From assembly GCA_002394305.1 (NCBI GenBank), contig DGTM01000013.1, positions 1-21,059 on the forward strand: 21,059 nt of DNA, written 5' to 3'. The notes below the pieces were generated by a model. It was not told the origin of the DNA. It searched no databases and worked only from the letters and a program-made list of their open reading frames with translations. Source of the stretch: Prevotellaceae bacterium UBA4336. GTDB lineage: Bacteria > Bacteroidota > Bacteroidia > Bacteroidales > Bacteroidaceae. A program made the position numbers and the translations under genes. Below are positions 1 to 7,703 of the stretch, in pieces; positions within the stretch are counted from its first letter, which is position 1, and each line of letters begins with the position of its first letter.

Positions 1-998
1 TGATGAAGAACATCTACGAGATGCCCCTCCATCAGATAGCGCACGACCTCGGACTGATGAACTACCTCTACTACGCGCTCATCAAGAGCGGCCTGCTGCC
101 CCCCATCATCTTCATGGGCGTGGGTGCGCTGACCGACTTCGGCCCGATGCTGCGCAACCTGAAGCTCGCCATCTTCGGCGCAGCAGCCCAGATGGGCATC
201 TTCGCCGTGCTGCTCGTGGCTCTGATGGTGGGCTTTACGCCCCAGGAGGCTGCCTCGCTGGGCATCATCGGCGGCGCCGACGGCCCCACGGCCATCTTCA
301 CCACCATCAAGCTCGCGCCCCATCTGCTCGGTCCCATCGCCATCGCAGCCTACAGCTACATGGCCCTCGTGCCCGTCATCATTCCCCTTGTGGTGAAATG
401 TCTCTGCACGGAGAAGGAACTGCGCATCAACATGAAGGAGCAGGACAAGCTCTATCCCGATGCAACCGAGATAAAGAACATGCGCGTGCTGAAGATTGTC
501 TTCCCCATCGCCGTGACGACCATCGTAGCCATCTTCGTGCCGACCGCTGTCAGCCTGGTGGGTATGCTGATGTTCGGTAACCTGCTGAAGGAGATAGGCA
601 ACGATACGTTCCGTCTCTTCGATGCAGCCAGCAACGGCATCATGAACGCTGCCACCATCTTCCTGGGACTCTGCGTCGGAGCCACGATGACGGTGGACGC
701 CTTCATCAACGTCACCACACTCGGCATCGTGGCAGGTGGCTTCTGTGCCTTCGCCCTGAGCATCGCCAGCGGCATCTGCATGGTGAAGATATGGAACCTC
801 TTCGCAAGGAAGAAAATCAACCCGCTCATCGGCGCCACAGGCCTCAGTGCCGTGCCGATGGCGAGCCGCGTCTGCAACGGCATCAGCACGAAGTACGACC
901 CCAAGAACCACGTCCTCAACTACTGCATGTCGAGCAACATCAGCGGTGTCATCGGCTCCGCCGTTGCCGCAGGCGTGCTGATAAGCTTCCTGGGATAG
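1..998 (+). CDS. Sodium-pump decarboxylase beta subunit (OadB/MmdB-like), 5' end missing
   Basis: Integral membrane subunit of a biotin-dependent decarboxylase sodium pump (oxaloacetate or methylmalonyl-CoA decarboxylase type), which couples decarboxylation of carboxybiotin to Na+ export across the inner membrane. The visible 331 residues carry the family hallmark GGADGPTAIF (Asp codon at 279-281) and the C-terminal SSNISGVIGSAVAAG stretch, both in regions known to hold the Na+-binding and coupling residues. Several hydrophobic segments alternate with short polar loops. Known beta subunits are roughly 380-430 residues, so about 70 N-terminal residues probably lie before the window. The ATG at base 3 is likely internal, because the preceding codon is cut by the window edge. 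The stop is TAG at 996-998 and a strong hairpin follows. The alpha and biotin-carrier subunits would be expected upstream. The sequence here does not show which acid is the substrate. Confidence 0.93.
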   Translation, partial: MKNIYEMPLHQIAHDLGLMNYLYYALIKSGLLPPIIFMGVGALTDFGPMLRNLKLAIFGAAAQMGIFAVLLVALMVGFTPQEAASLGIIGGADGPTAIFTTIKLAPHLLGPIAIAAYSYMALVPVIIPLVVKCLCTEKELRINMKEQDKLYPDATEIKNMRVLKIVFPIAVTTIVAIFVPTAVSLVGMLMFGNLLKEIGNDTFRLFDAASNGIMNAATIFLGLCVGATMTVDAFINVTTLGIVAGGFCAFALSIASGICMVKIWNLFARKKINPLIGATGLSAVPMASRVCNGISTKYDPKNHVLNYCMSSNISGVIGSAVAAGVLISFLG

Positions 999-1022
999 CG
1001 GTTCAGACTACGTCAAACACGC

Positions 1023-1066
1023 ACACAAAGAGGGCATCCCCAAATGCGAGGATGCCCTCTTTGTGT
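1023..1066 (+). terminator. Rho-independent-type terminator after the decarboxylase gene
   Basis: A perfect 17-bp inverted repeat (1023-1039 with 1050-1066) encloses a 10-nt loop. The stem contains a GAGGGCATCC core flanked by AAA/TTT, so the hairpin could act on either strand. It begins 25 bp after the stop codon of the decarboxylase subunit. Confidence 0.88.
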
Positions 1067-1158
1067 CGTGTCTGCCTTTTCCCCTCCCCGTGTAGATGTT
1101 TTTTCTCCTGCTGATGCAAATCCGTTTCACTGTGATTACTTTTTTGTCTTCCCGCGGA

Positions 1159-1254
1159 TAAAAACTTTTTCAGTGGCTTGGAAATTTATTTCAAAGCCTT
1201 GGAAATATATTTCAGTGCCACGGAAATATATTTCCAAACCATTGAAAAAGTTTT
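1159..1254. repeat. Intergenic 21-bp-period palindromic repeat element, copy 1
   Basis: Three clear 21-bp units begin at 1180, 1201 and 1222. Each is centred on a palindrome of the form GGAAATATATTTCC (perfect in the third unit, 1222-1235), and a degenerate unit begins at 1159. The whole element is also a large inverted repeat: 1161-1185 pairs with 1230-1254 at 23 of 25 positions, plus one G-T wobble. Positions 1171-1254 match 15408-15491 at 76 of 84 bases without gaps. It lies between the 1023-1066 terminator and the 1291-1322 promoter, so it is probably not part of either neighbouring transcript. Its function is not known to me; a protein-binding array and a REP/MITE-like dispersed repeat are both possible. 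Confidence 0.85.
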
Positions 1255-1290
1255 GTTGCCTGCGCCTATGATTTTGAATACTCAAAAGAA

Positions 1291-1322
1291 TTTGGAATTC
1301 TGCTTGCTTATTCGTATCTTTG
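1291..1322 (+). promoter_or_regulatory. Bacteroidetes-type promoter of the DUF1294/acetyltransferase unit
   Basis: TTTG at 1291-1294 and TATCTTTG at 1315-1322 are separated by 20 bp. This fits the known Bacteroidetes primary-sigma consensus (TTTG, about 19-21 bp, TAnnTTTG). Transcription would start a few bases downstream and leave a leader of about 35-40 nt before the ATG at 1366. Confidence 0.8.
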
Positions 1323-1365
1323 CACAGCAAAACCAACCTGTAACTTCCCAGGCCGAAGCGTAAAC

Positions 1366-1635
1366 ATGAATGGCATTATCATCGTAGTCATCTATCTTGT
1401 CGCTATCAACGCCGCCACCTTCTTCGTGTACGGCATCGACAAGTGGAAAGCCAGACGCTCCATGTGGCGCATCCCGGAAGCAACCCTTCTGGGCTTGGCA
1501 GCCATAGGCGGCAGCATAGGCGCTTGGCTGGGCATGAGAGTGTGGCGACACAAAACCATGCACAAGAAGTTCCAGTTGGGCATTCCCTTGATAATTGTGG
1601 CTCAGACAGCCTTGATAATTTGGATGACGATATGA
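1366..1635 (+). CDS. DUF1294 family small membrane protein
   Basis: An 89-residue protein of the DUF1294 family, an uncharacterised group of small inner-membrane proteins. Family signs are the FFVYGIDKWKAR segment near residues 18-30, the Gly-rich IGGSIGAWLGM stretch around residues 47-57, and the following RHKTMHKKF basic motif. Three hydrophobic segments are visible (about residues 2-20, 41-58 and 69-88) with the basic motifs between them. Length is normal for the family, so the gene appears intact. It has a well-formed promoter about 40 bp upstream. Its stop codon overlaps the start of the acetyltransferase gene (ATGA, 1632-1635), which implies translational coupling. No biochemical role can be given. 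Confidence 0.9.
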   Translation: MNGIIIVVIYLVAINAATFFVYGIDKWKARRSMWRIPEATLLGLAAIGGSIGAWLGMRVWRHKTMHKKFQLGIPLIIVAQTALIIWMTI

Positions 1636-2126
1636 GCAGAATAATCAGAGAAGCCAGGCAGACAGACATGGCTGACATTATGAAGGTGGTGGAAGCTGCG
1701 AAGAAGATCATGCGTTCTTCGGGCAATATGCACCAATGGGCAGATGGCTACCCATCAGAGAAGGACATTGCTGCAGACATGGAAAAGGAGGGAGCCTTTG
1801 TCATAGAGGACGGAGGCCGTGTCGTCGGCTACTTCGCCTTCCTGCCATCACCCGAACCCACTTACCATAAGATATGCGGCGGCAAATGGCTGGACGATGA
1901 ACAGCCGTATCATGTGGTCCACCGTATTGCCAGCTACCCCGACGCACATCATATCTTCAGCGACATGATGGACTTCTGCCTTGCCCATGATGCGAACATC
2001 CGGATTGATACACATCGCGACAACACCATCATGCAGCACAATCTGCAGAAGCATGGCTTCGCCTATTGTGGCATCATCTATTTGGCATCAGGCGACGAAC
2101 GGTTGGCATACCAAAGAAACGCATAA
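1632..2126 (+). CDS. GNAT-like N-acetyltransferase
   Basis: A 164-residue cytoplasmic protein resembling GNAT acetyltransferases, which move an acetyl group from acetyl-CoA to an amine. The C-terminal half shows VVHRIAS (about residues 95-101), RIDTHRDNTIMQ (about 124-135) and KHGFAYCGIIYL (140-151), the order seen in this family. The start at 1632 is chosen because homologous sequence begins at MSRIIREA and because it overlaps the preceding stop as ATGA. The frame stays open back to 1443, but that part only shadows the DUF1294 gene. Oddly, the usual (Q/R)xxGxG/A acetyl-CoA pyrophosphate loop expected after HRIAS is replaced by YPDAHHIF, which has no glycine. It may therefore be a divergent subfamily or bind the cofactor differently. 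The substrate is unknown. No clear terminator follows the stop. Confidence 0.85.
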   Translation: MSRIIREARQTDMADIMKVVEAAKKIMRSSGNMHQWADGYPSEKDIAADMEKEGAFVIEDGGRVVGYFAFLPSPEPTYHKICGGKWLDDEQPYHVVHRIASYPDAHHIFSDMMDFCLAHDANIRIDTHRDNTIMQHNLQKHGFAYCGIIYLASGDERLAYQRNA

Positions 2127-2285
2127 TCGGGACACTTCCGGCAACAGACAGAAAGACACCGAAAAGCGGCAAAAATGACATTAAAAGGTATTCCAAACCC
2201 CTCTTTTCGTTCAGCAAAATTAAAAAATGAAGAGTTTTATTAACATTTTTCTTGTGTTTAGGAACGTGTTTTGAGAAATTTTATT

Positions 2286-2293
2286 TAACTTTG
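2286..2293 (+). promoter_or_regulatory. Promoter -7 element upstream of susC
   Basis: TAACTTTG matches the Bacteroidetes -7 consensus TAnnTTTG exactly. No TTTG lies at the ideal 19-21 bp upstream: the nearest, at 2270-2273, leaves only 12 bp. The -33 box is therefore weak, which is often seen when an activator is needed. The predicted leader to the ATG at 2435 is about 135 nt. Confidence 0.65.
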
Positions 2294-2321
2294 CGCCCAA
2301 ATATACGTCTATATGCAGGAA

Positions 2322-2351
2322 ACAGGCAAAAAATCCGCACGGTTTGCCTGT
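2322..2351 (+). promoter_or_regulatory. Hairpin in the susC leader
   Basis: A perfect 9-bp stem (2322-2330 with 2343-2351, ACAGGCAAA against TTTGCCTGT). It may be extended past a 4-nt bulge by CC/GG (2335-2336 with 2341-2342). It lies about 30-60 nt into the presumed transcript and is not followed by a long T run, so it is more likely a leader structure than a terminator. No known riboswitch class is recognised. Confidence 0.4.
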
Positions 2352-2434
2352 CCTTTAGTGTGTGGGCTATATATAATAATATATAATGTATAGGCGAAGC
2401 CAACGGCAAGCTGAACGGATAACGAGAGAAAGAA

Positions 2435-5400
2435 ATGAAATTACGAATATTAACACACCAAGAAAACAACAAACAAGTGCAAAGTAACAGTCGCTTAGGT
2501 AGAAGGTTTTTTGTGATGCTTGCCTGCATGGTCATGTCGGCAAGCATGGCTTTCGCCCAAAAAGAAAAAGTTTCGGGTACGGTGTTCGACGGCGAGACTG
2601 GCGAGCCTCTGGTGGGCGTTACGGTCAAGGTGGATGGCACGGCCAATGGCAGCGTCACCGACATTGACGGTAAGTTCACAGTGACCGTACCGAACTCTAA
2701 GTCCATGCTGGTCTTTTCCATGATAGGCATGAACCAGAAGAAAGAGCGTGCCAAGAACGGCATGCGTGTAACGCTGACAAGTCAGGATATCCAGATGACC
2801 GAGGTCATCGTCAATGGTCAGCAGCAGATAGACAAGCGTCTCTTCACCGGCGCAGCCACGACGGTGGACGCCGAAAAGATCAAGCTCTCCGGCATGGCCG
2901 ACGTGAGCCGTTCGCTGGAGGGACGTGTGGCAGGTGTGCAGGTGACGAACGTCACGGGCACATTCGGCGCCTCGCCCAAGATTCGTGTTCGCGGCGCCAC
3001 CTCCATCTACGGCAACTCCAAACCCCTGTGGGTGGTGGACGGTGTCATCTACGAGGACAACGTGGACGTCAGCGCCGACGACCTCGCTTCCGGCGATGCC
3101 AAGACGCTGATTTCCTCGGCCGTGGCAGGTCTGAACTCCGACGACATCGAGTCGTTCACCATCCTGAAGGACGGCTCCGCCACCTCCATCTATGGCGCCC
3201 GCGCCATGGGCGGCGTGATTGTCGTCACCACGAAGAAGGGCTCCAAGGGTCGCGCCAGCGTGAGCTACACAGGCGAGTTCACCACACGCCTCAAGCCCAG
3301 CTACAGCAACTACAACATCATGAACTCGCAGGAAGTGATGGGCGTCTACAAGGAGATGGCCGACAAGGGCTGGCTGCAGCTCGAGAACATGGTCAACGCC
3401 GAGAACACTGGTATCTACGGCTACATGTTCCAGCAGCTTCGCGCCTACGACCCCGAGACGGGCACCTTCGGCCTCAAGAACACCGAGGCTGCACGTAACG
3501 CCTACCTCCAGGCAGCCGAGTTCCGCAACACCGACTGGTTCGACCTCCTGTTCACCAATAAGGTGCAGCAGAACCACTCCGTCAGCATCTCCGGCGGCAC
3601 AGAACGTTCGCAGAACTACTTCTCGATGTCTGTCCTCACCGACCCCGGCCAGTTCGTCAACCGCAGCAGCGTGAACCGCTATACCTTCAACGGCAACACC
3701 TCCTACGACATCCTCAAGGACAAGCGCGGAGCCGACCTCCTCACCGTCAAGCTGGCGGCTCAGGGCAGCTACCGCAAGCAGGAGGCTCCCGGTTCGCTGA
3801 ACCGCAGCACCGACGTCGTCACTGGCGAAGTGAAGCGCGACTTCGACATCAACCCCTTCAGCTACGCCATGAACACGAGCCGATGCCTCGACCCCAACGT
3901 CAACTACACGCGTTTCTACACCGGCTTCAACATCTTCGACGAGCTGGAACACAACTACAACGACATCATGGTTACCGAGCTGATGTTCCGCGGCGAGCTG
4001 GAGTACAAGCCCATCAAGTCGGTGCGCCTGAGCGGACTCATCTCGTCGCGCCTGCAGCACACCAAGCGCCAGCACAACGTCATGGACCAGGCCAACCAGG
4101 CCAACGCCTACCGCGCCGGCGTCGACCAGCAGGACGACAACTCTACCGTCCGCGACGCCAACTCTCTGCTCTACACCGACCCGGACAACGAGCTCGCTCT
4201 GCCCGAGTCCGTCCTCCCCACCGGCGGCATCAAGTATCAGTTCGATGACAACATGCGCTCCAACAACTTCCGCTTGATGGGACAATATAATAATGTGTTC
4301 GCCGACAAGCATACGCTCAACGGTATGATAGGAACAGAGTACTCCACCGTCCGCCGCACCTCCACCAACTGGACTGGTTGGGGCTATCAGTTCGACAACG
4401 GCGGCATCACCTACACACCCTATCTTTGGCTCAAGCAGATGAACGAGGAGAACACCGAGTACTTCGGCGAGTCCTACACGCTGACCAACACCCTTGCATA
4501 CTATGCACAGGTGAACTACAACTTCGACCAGCGCTACACCCTGAACGGCACCTTCCGCTACGAGGGAACGAACCGTCTGGGCAAGAGCCGCCAGAGCCGC
4601 TGGCTGCCCACATGGAACGTGTCGGCCTCCTACGACCTCACCAACGAGAAGTTCATGGAAAGCACGAAGTCATGGCTCTCGCAGGTGAAGATTCGCGGCA
4701 GCTACTCGCTGACAGCCGACACCGGCCCAGCCTGGGTGACCAACGCCAACGCCATCTTCAAGACGAGGAACACCTGGCGCCCCTTCACATCGGCTGCCGA
4801 GTCACAGATTTACATCGAAAGCCTCGGCAACTCCGAGCTGACCTACGAGAAAAAGCATGAGTGGAACGTCGGCCTCGACCTGAGCTTCCTGAAGGACCGC
4901 ATCGGCGTGACCTTCGACGTCTACGGGCGTAACAACTTCGACCTCATCGGCCCCACCTATACACAGGGCGCCGGCGGCGAAATCTTCAAGTACGCCAACG
5001 TGGCAGACATGAAGTCGCACGGCATCGAGGTCGGCCTCAACACCATCAACATCGACAAGGCAGGCTTCCGCTGGACCACCGACTTCATCATCTCCAGCGC
5101 AAAGAACGAGATTACCTCGCTCGACGTAGCCAGCCGCGCCGTCGACCTCGTGACCGGTCTCGGCTATGCCATCGAAGGCTATCCCGTCCGCTCCATCTTC
5201 AGCTACAAGTTCGCCGGACTCAACTCCGAAGGCCTCCCGCAGGTCTACAACGAGCTGGGACAGGTAACCGTGGGCGACGTGAACTTCCAGGAGACGGAGA
5301 ACCTGAAGGACTTCCTCATCTACGAAGGTCCCTCTGACCCCACCTTCTATGGTTCGTTCAACAACACCTTCAGCTATAAGAGCAAGAATTGGGGCACCCT

Positions 5401-5875
5401 CGGGCTCGACCTCTTCTTCACCTACGCCGGTGGCAACGTCGTGCGCCTCGACCCCGTCTTCTCCTCGGCATACAGCGACCTCTCCACGATGCCGCGCGAG
5501 TTCAAGAACCGCTGGATGAAGGCCGGCGACGAAGCCGTGACCAGCATCCCCACCATCGCCTCCAGAAACCAGGTGAACCGCTACGGCTCCTACGAGATGC
5601 GCACGGCATACAATGCCTACAACTACTCCACAGAGCGCATCGCCAACGGCGACTTCATCCGTCTGAAGGAAGTAGCTCTCACCTACACCCTGCCCGACAA
5701 CTGGCTCCAGAAGACATTCATCAACCGCGCATCGCTGAAGGTGGCTGCCACAAACCTCTGTCTGATTTATGCCGACAAGAAGCTCAATGGTCAGGATCCC
5801 GAGTTCATCAACTCCGGCGGTGTGGCCGCACCTATCTCCAAGCAGTTTACGGCAACATTGCGTCTGGGATTCTAA
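2435..5875 (+). CDS. SusC/RagA-family TonB-dependent outer-membrane transporter
   Basis: A 1146-residue outer-membrane barrel that imports a nutrient using TonB energy, working with the SusD-like lid encoded next. A long basic N-region precedes a hydrophobic signal sequence, with likely cleavage after AFA (residues 39-41). Next come a carboxypeptidase-regulatory-like domain (about 46-118, starting VSGTVFDGETGEPLVG), a TonB-box-like MTEVIVNG (about 121-128) and a plug domain (about 135-270). The plug ends in the SusC signature LKDGSATSIYGARAMGG (244-260) and a VTTKKG stretch. The rest is barrel, ending in ATLRLGF with the usual C-terminal aromatic. Length is typical and complete. There is no N-terminal secretin/STN extension, so it is not expected to signal to an anti-sigma factor. 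Neighbouring genes point to peptides rather than glycans as cargo; this is inference. Confidence 0.96.
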   Translation: MKLRILTHQENNKQVQSNSRLGRRFFVMLACMVMSASMAFAQKEKVSGTVFDGETGEPLVGVTVKVDGTANGSVTDIDGKFTVTVPNSKSMLVFSMIGMNQKKERAKNGMRVTLTSQDIQMTEVIVNGQQQIDKRLFTGAATTVDAEKIKLSGMADVSRSLEGRVAGVQVTNVTGTFGASPKIRVRGATSIYGNSKPLWVVDGVIYEDNVDVSADDLASGDAKTLISSAVAGLNSDDIESFTILKDGSATSIYGARAMGGVIVVTTKKGSKGRASVSYTGEFTTRLKPSYSNYNIMNSQEVMGVYKEMADKGWLQLENMVNAENTGIYGYMFQQLRAYDPETGTFGLKNTEAARNAYLQAAEFRNTDWFDLLFTNKVQQNHSVSISGGTERSQNYFSMSVLTDPGQFVNRSSVNRYTFNGNTSYDILKDKRGADLLTVKLAAQGSYRKQEAPGSLNRSTDVVTGEVKRDFDINPFSYAMNTSRCLDPNVNYTRFYTGFNIFDELEHNYNDIMVTELMFRGELEYKPIKSVRLSGLISSRLQHTKRQHNVMDQANQANAYRAGVDQQDDNSTVRDANSLLYTDPDNELALPESVLPTGGIKYQFDDNMRSNNFRLMGQYNNVFADKHTLNGMIGTEYSTVRRTSTNWTGWGYQFDNGGITYTPYLWLKQMNEENTEYFGESYTLTNTLAYYAQVNYNFDQRYTLNGTFRYEGTNRLGKSRQSRWLPTWNVSASYDLTNEKFMESTKSWLSQVKIRGSYSLTADTGPAWVTNANAIFKTRNTWRPFTSAAESQIYIESLGNSELTYEKKHEWNVGLDLSFLKDRIGVTFDVYGRNNFDLIGPTYTQGAGGEIFKYANVADMKSHGIEVGLNTINIDKAGFRWTTDFIISSAKNEITSLDVASRAVDLVTGLGYAIEGYPVRSIFSYKFAGLNSEGLPQVYNELGQVTVGDVNFQETENLKDFLIYEGPSDPTFYGSFNNTFSYKSKNWGTLGLDLFFTYAGGNVVRLDPVFSSAYSDLSTMPREFKNRWMKAGDEAVTSIPTIASRNQVNRYGSYEMRTAYNAYNYSTERIANGDFIRLKEVALTYTLPDNWLQKTFINRASLKVAATNLCLIYADKKLNGQDPEFINSGGVAAPISKQFTATLRLGF

Positions 5876-5951
5876 CTAAACCAAAACAAAAGGCTGCAGG
5901 CGAGGGCGGACAACCCGAACCTGGACAGCCTCGACGAAGAAACAGAAAGAT

Positions 5952-7703
5952 ATGAAGATTATGAATACAGATACGAAAAGAATACTTAGATTGTCGGCAC
6001 TTTGTCTCGTCGGTGCATTCAGCTTCGTCTCCTGCTCCGACCTCGACGACGCTCCGGATAACCGTACGGAAATCGATTCAGTAGACAAGATACAGAAACT
6101 GCTGACGTCGGGCTATCCTGCCGCCGTGCCCGCACTCCTCTGCGAACTCAGCAGCGATAACCTCGTAGACGACAATGTCGTCGTTGCAGCTACACATAAT
6201 GACGCTTATGCTGATTTCCACGAGCAGGCCTACGCTTGGGAAGTGATAGACAACTACAGCACCGGCGAAGACGACACCCCCTACGCCGTATGGGAGTCGA
6301 ACTATCAGGGCATCGCCGTGGCCAACCATGCCATCGAAGCGATGCTAGCTATGAGCAAGGACCCCGCCAACGACCGCGAGCTGGCTCACTCCTGGGGCGA
6401 GGCTCACCTGTTGCGTGCCTACCTCCATTTTGTGCTCGTCAACGTCTTTGCCGAAGCTTACAAGGACGAGGCGCGTAGCTCTCAGGACGTCGGCATCCCC
6501 TATGTCAGCGAGGTGGAGAATACGGTCAACGTAGACTACAGCGACCCCAAGTTCCGCAAGAGCGTGGCTGAAGTGTATCGCCTCATCGAACAGGACATCC
6601 TGGAGGGCATCGACCTCATCGACGACTCCAAGTACATCGTCCCGGCCTACCACTTCAACCGTAATGCAGCCAATGCCTTCGCTGCACGCTTCTACCTTTA
6701 CAAGCGCGACTACGAGAAGTGCCTGAAGCATGCCAATGCAGCCCTGGGCAGCACTCCCGTCCTCCGCAATTGGAAATCCATCAACAAGAACACGATTCAG
6801 ACGAAGCAGAACGACTACAACGACGAGAAGCAGTCGTGGAACTTCCTGCTTCAGGCAACGTACTCCTTGCAGTGGCGTATGCTCACCGATAATGCACGTT
6901 TTGCCATCAACACCGGCATCACCTTCAAGGGCTCCGACGGCAAGACATGGCGCATCCCCTCATCGCTCGATGCTACAATCTGGGGCAGCGGTCCCAACTG
7001 GTCGGGCACACTCCCTGCTTTCTCGGGCATGGTTTACATCAACCGGGCAGGCCAGCAGTACGGCGCCTGGCTCTTCCGCCTCTACGAGTACTTCGAATAC
7101 ACCGACAAGATTGCAGGTATTGGCTACGTCCACCAGATATACCAGCCCTTCACCGCCGACGAGACAATCCTCTGCCGCGCAGAAGCAAAGTTGTATATGG
7201 GCGACCGCGACGGAGCCATCCGCGACCTGGAGCTCTGGACAAGCTCGCACCTCGTCACCGATGCTCTGACGCTGGACAAGATAAAGAGAAAGTACAGGCG
7301 CGACACCTCCAACAACGACTTCATAAGCGACCTGCATCCCCAGGAGATGGGCTTCGAGAAAGTCTTGGAGGGCGATGACTTGAGCGTGCTGGACTGCATC
7401 CTACACTTCCGTCGCATCGAGACGATTCACGAAGGACTCCGTTGGTTCGACATCAAACGTTACGGCATCAAGATTTACCATCACTACCGCGATGCACACG
7501 AGGATGAAATCCACACCGACTCCCTCACCTGGGACGACCCGCGCCGTGTGCTCCAGATTCCCGACAACGTGATTCAGGCTGGCTATCCCGCCGGTCCTCG
7601 CGACACAGGCATCGGAGGTGGAACAAGCGGCGGCTACCAAATGCCTGCCAGCAAGAATACACAGTTAGAGCTAATTTCCGATAAACAGGAGGACGAAGAA
7701 TAA
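5952..7703 (+). CDS. SusD/RagB-family substrate-binding lipoprotein
   Basis: A 583-residue surface lipoprotein that forms the hinged lid of the SusC transporter and captures its substrate. The signal sequence ends in FSFVSC with the lipid-carrying Cys28. The next residues, SDLDD, resemble the acidic Bacteroidetes surface-export signal. SusD-family marks include the HLLRAYLHFVLVNVFAEAY helix (about residues 149-167) and the C-terminal EGLRWFDIKRYG (about 494-505). The start at 5952 is used, but the ATG at 5961 would serve equally well. It lies 76 bp after susC with no terminator between them, and its TAA overlaps the next ATG by one base. The protein family does not identify the ligand. Confidence 0.95.
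   Translation: MKIMNTDTKRILRLSALCLVGAFSFVSCSDLDDAPDNRTEIDSVDKIQKLLTSGYPAAVPALLCELSSDNLVDDNVVVAATHNDAYADFHEQAYAWEVIDNYSTGEDDTPYAVWESNYQGIAVANHAIEAMLAMSKDPANDRELAHSWGEAHLLRAYLHFVLVNVFAEAYKDEARSSQDVGIPYVSEVENTVNVDYSDPKFRKSVAEVYRLIEQDILEGIDLIDDSKYIVPAYHFNRNAANAFAARFYLYKRDYEKCLKHANAALGSTPVLRNWKSINKNTIQTKQNDYNDEKQSWNFLLQATYSLQWRMLTDNARFAINTGITFKGSDGKTWRIPSSLDATIWGSGPNWSGTLPAFSGMVYINRAGQQYGAWLFRLYEYFEYTDKIAGIGYVHQIYQPFTADETILCRAEAKLYMGDRDGAIRDLELWTSSHLVTDALTLDKIKRKYRRDTSNNDFISDLHPQEMGFEKVLEGDDLSVLDCILHFRRIETIHEGLRWFDIKRYGIKIYHHYRDAHEDEIHTDSLTWDDPRRVLQIPDNVIQAGYPAGPRDTGIGGGTSGGYQMPASKNTQLELISDKQEDEE

Larger units (their letters stand above)
2127..2434. other. Intergenic region and SusC leader
   Basis: A 308-bp, AT-rich gap between the acetyltransferase stop and the susC start. 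It holds one promoter -7 element (2286-2293), a small hairpin (2322-2351) and a very AT-rich stretch (about 2370-2390) inside the presumed leader. I see no credible small gene or strong terminator here. No sigma/anti-sigma or hybrid two-component regulator gene lies beside the SusCD locus in this window. Confidence 0.7.

Noticed and set aside
1159..1254. CRISPR array
   Set aside because: The units are contiguous 21-bp tandem repeats with no unique spacers, only three clear copies, and no cas genes nearby.
1044..1363. Short open frames on both strands between the decarboxylase gene and the DUF1294 gene
   Set aside because: They translate the terminator, the AT-rich repeat element and promoter DNA; none has coding character.
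1443..1631. N-terminal extension of the acetyltransferase back to 1443
   Set aside because: This segment only overlaps the DUF1294 gene in another frame and shows no GNAT similarity. The ATG at 1632 overlaps the upstream stop, as expected for coupled genes.
2495..4312. 605-codon minus-strand frame inside susC
   Set aside because: Shadow of the susC frame caused by codon bias; no protein family features.
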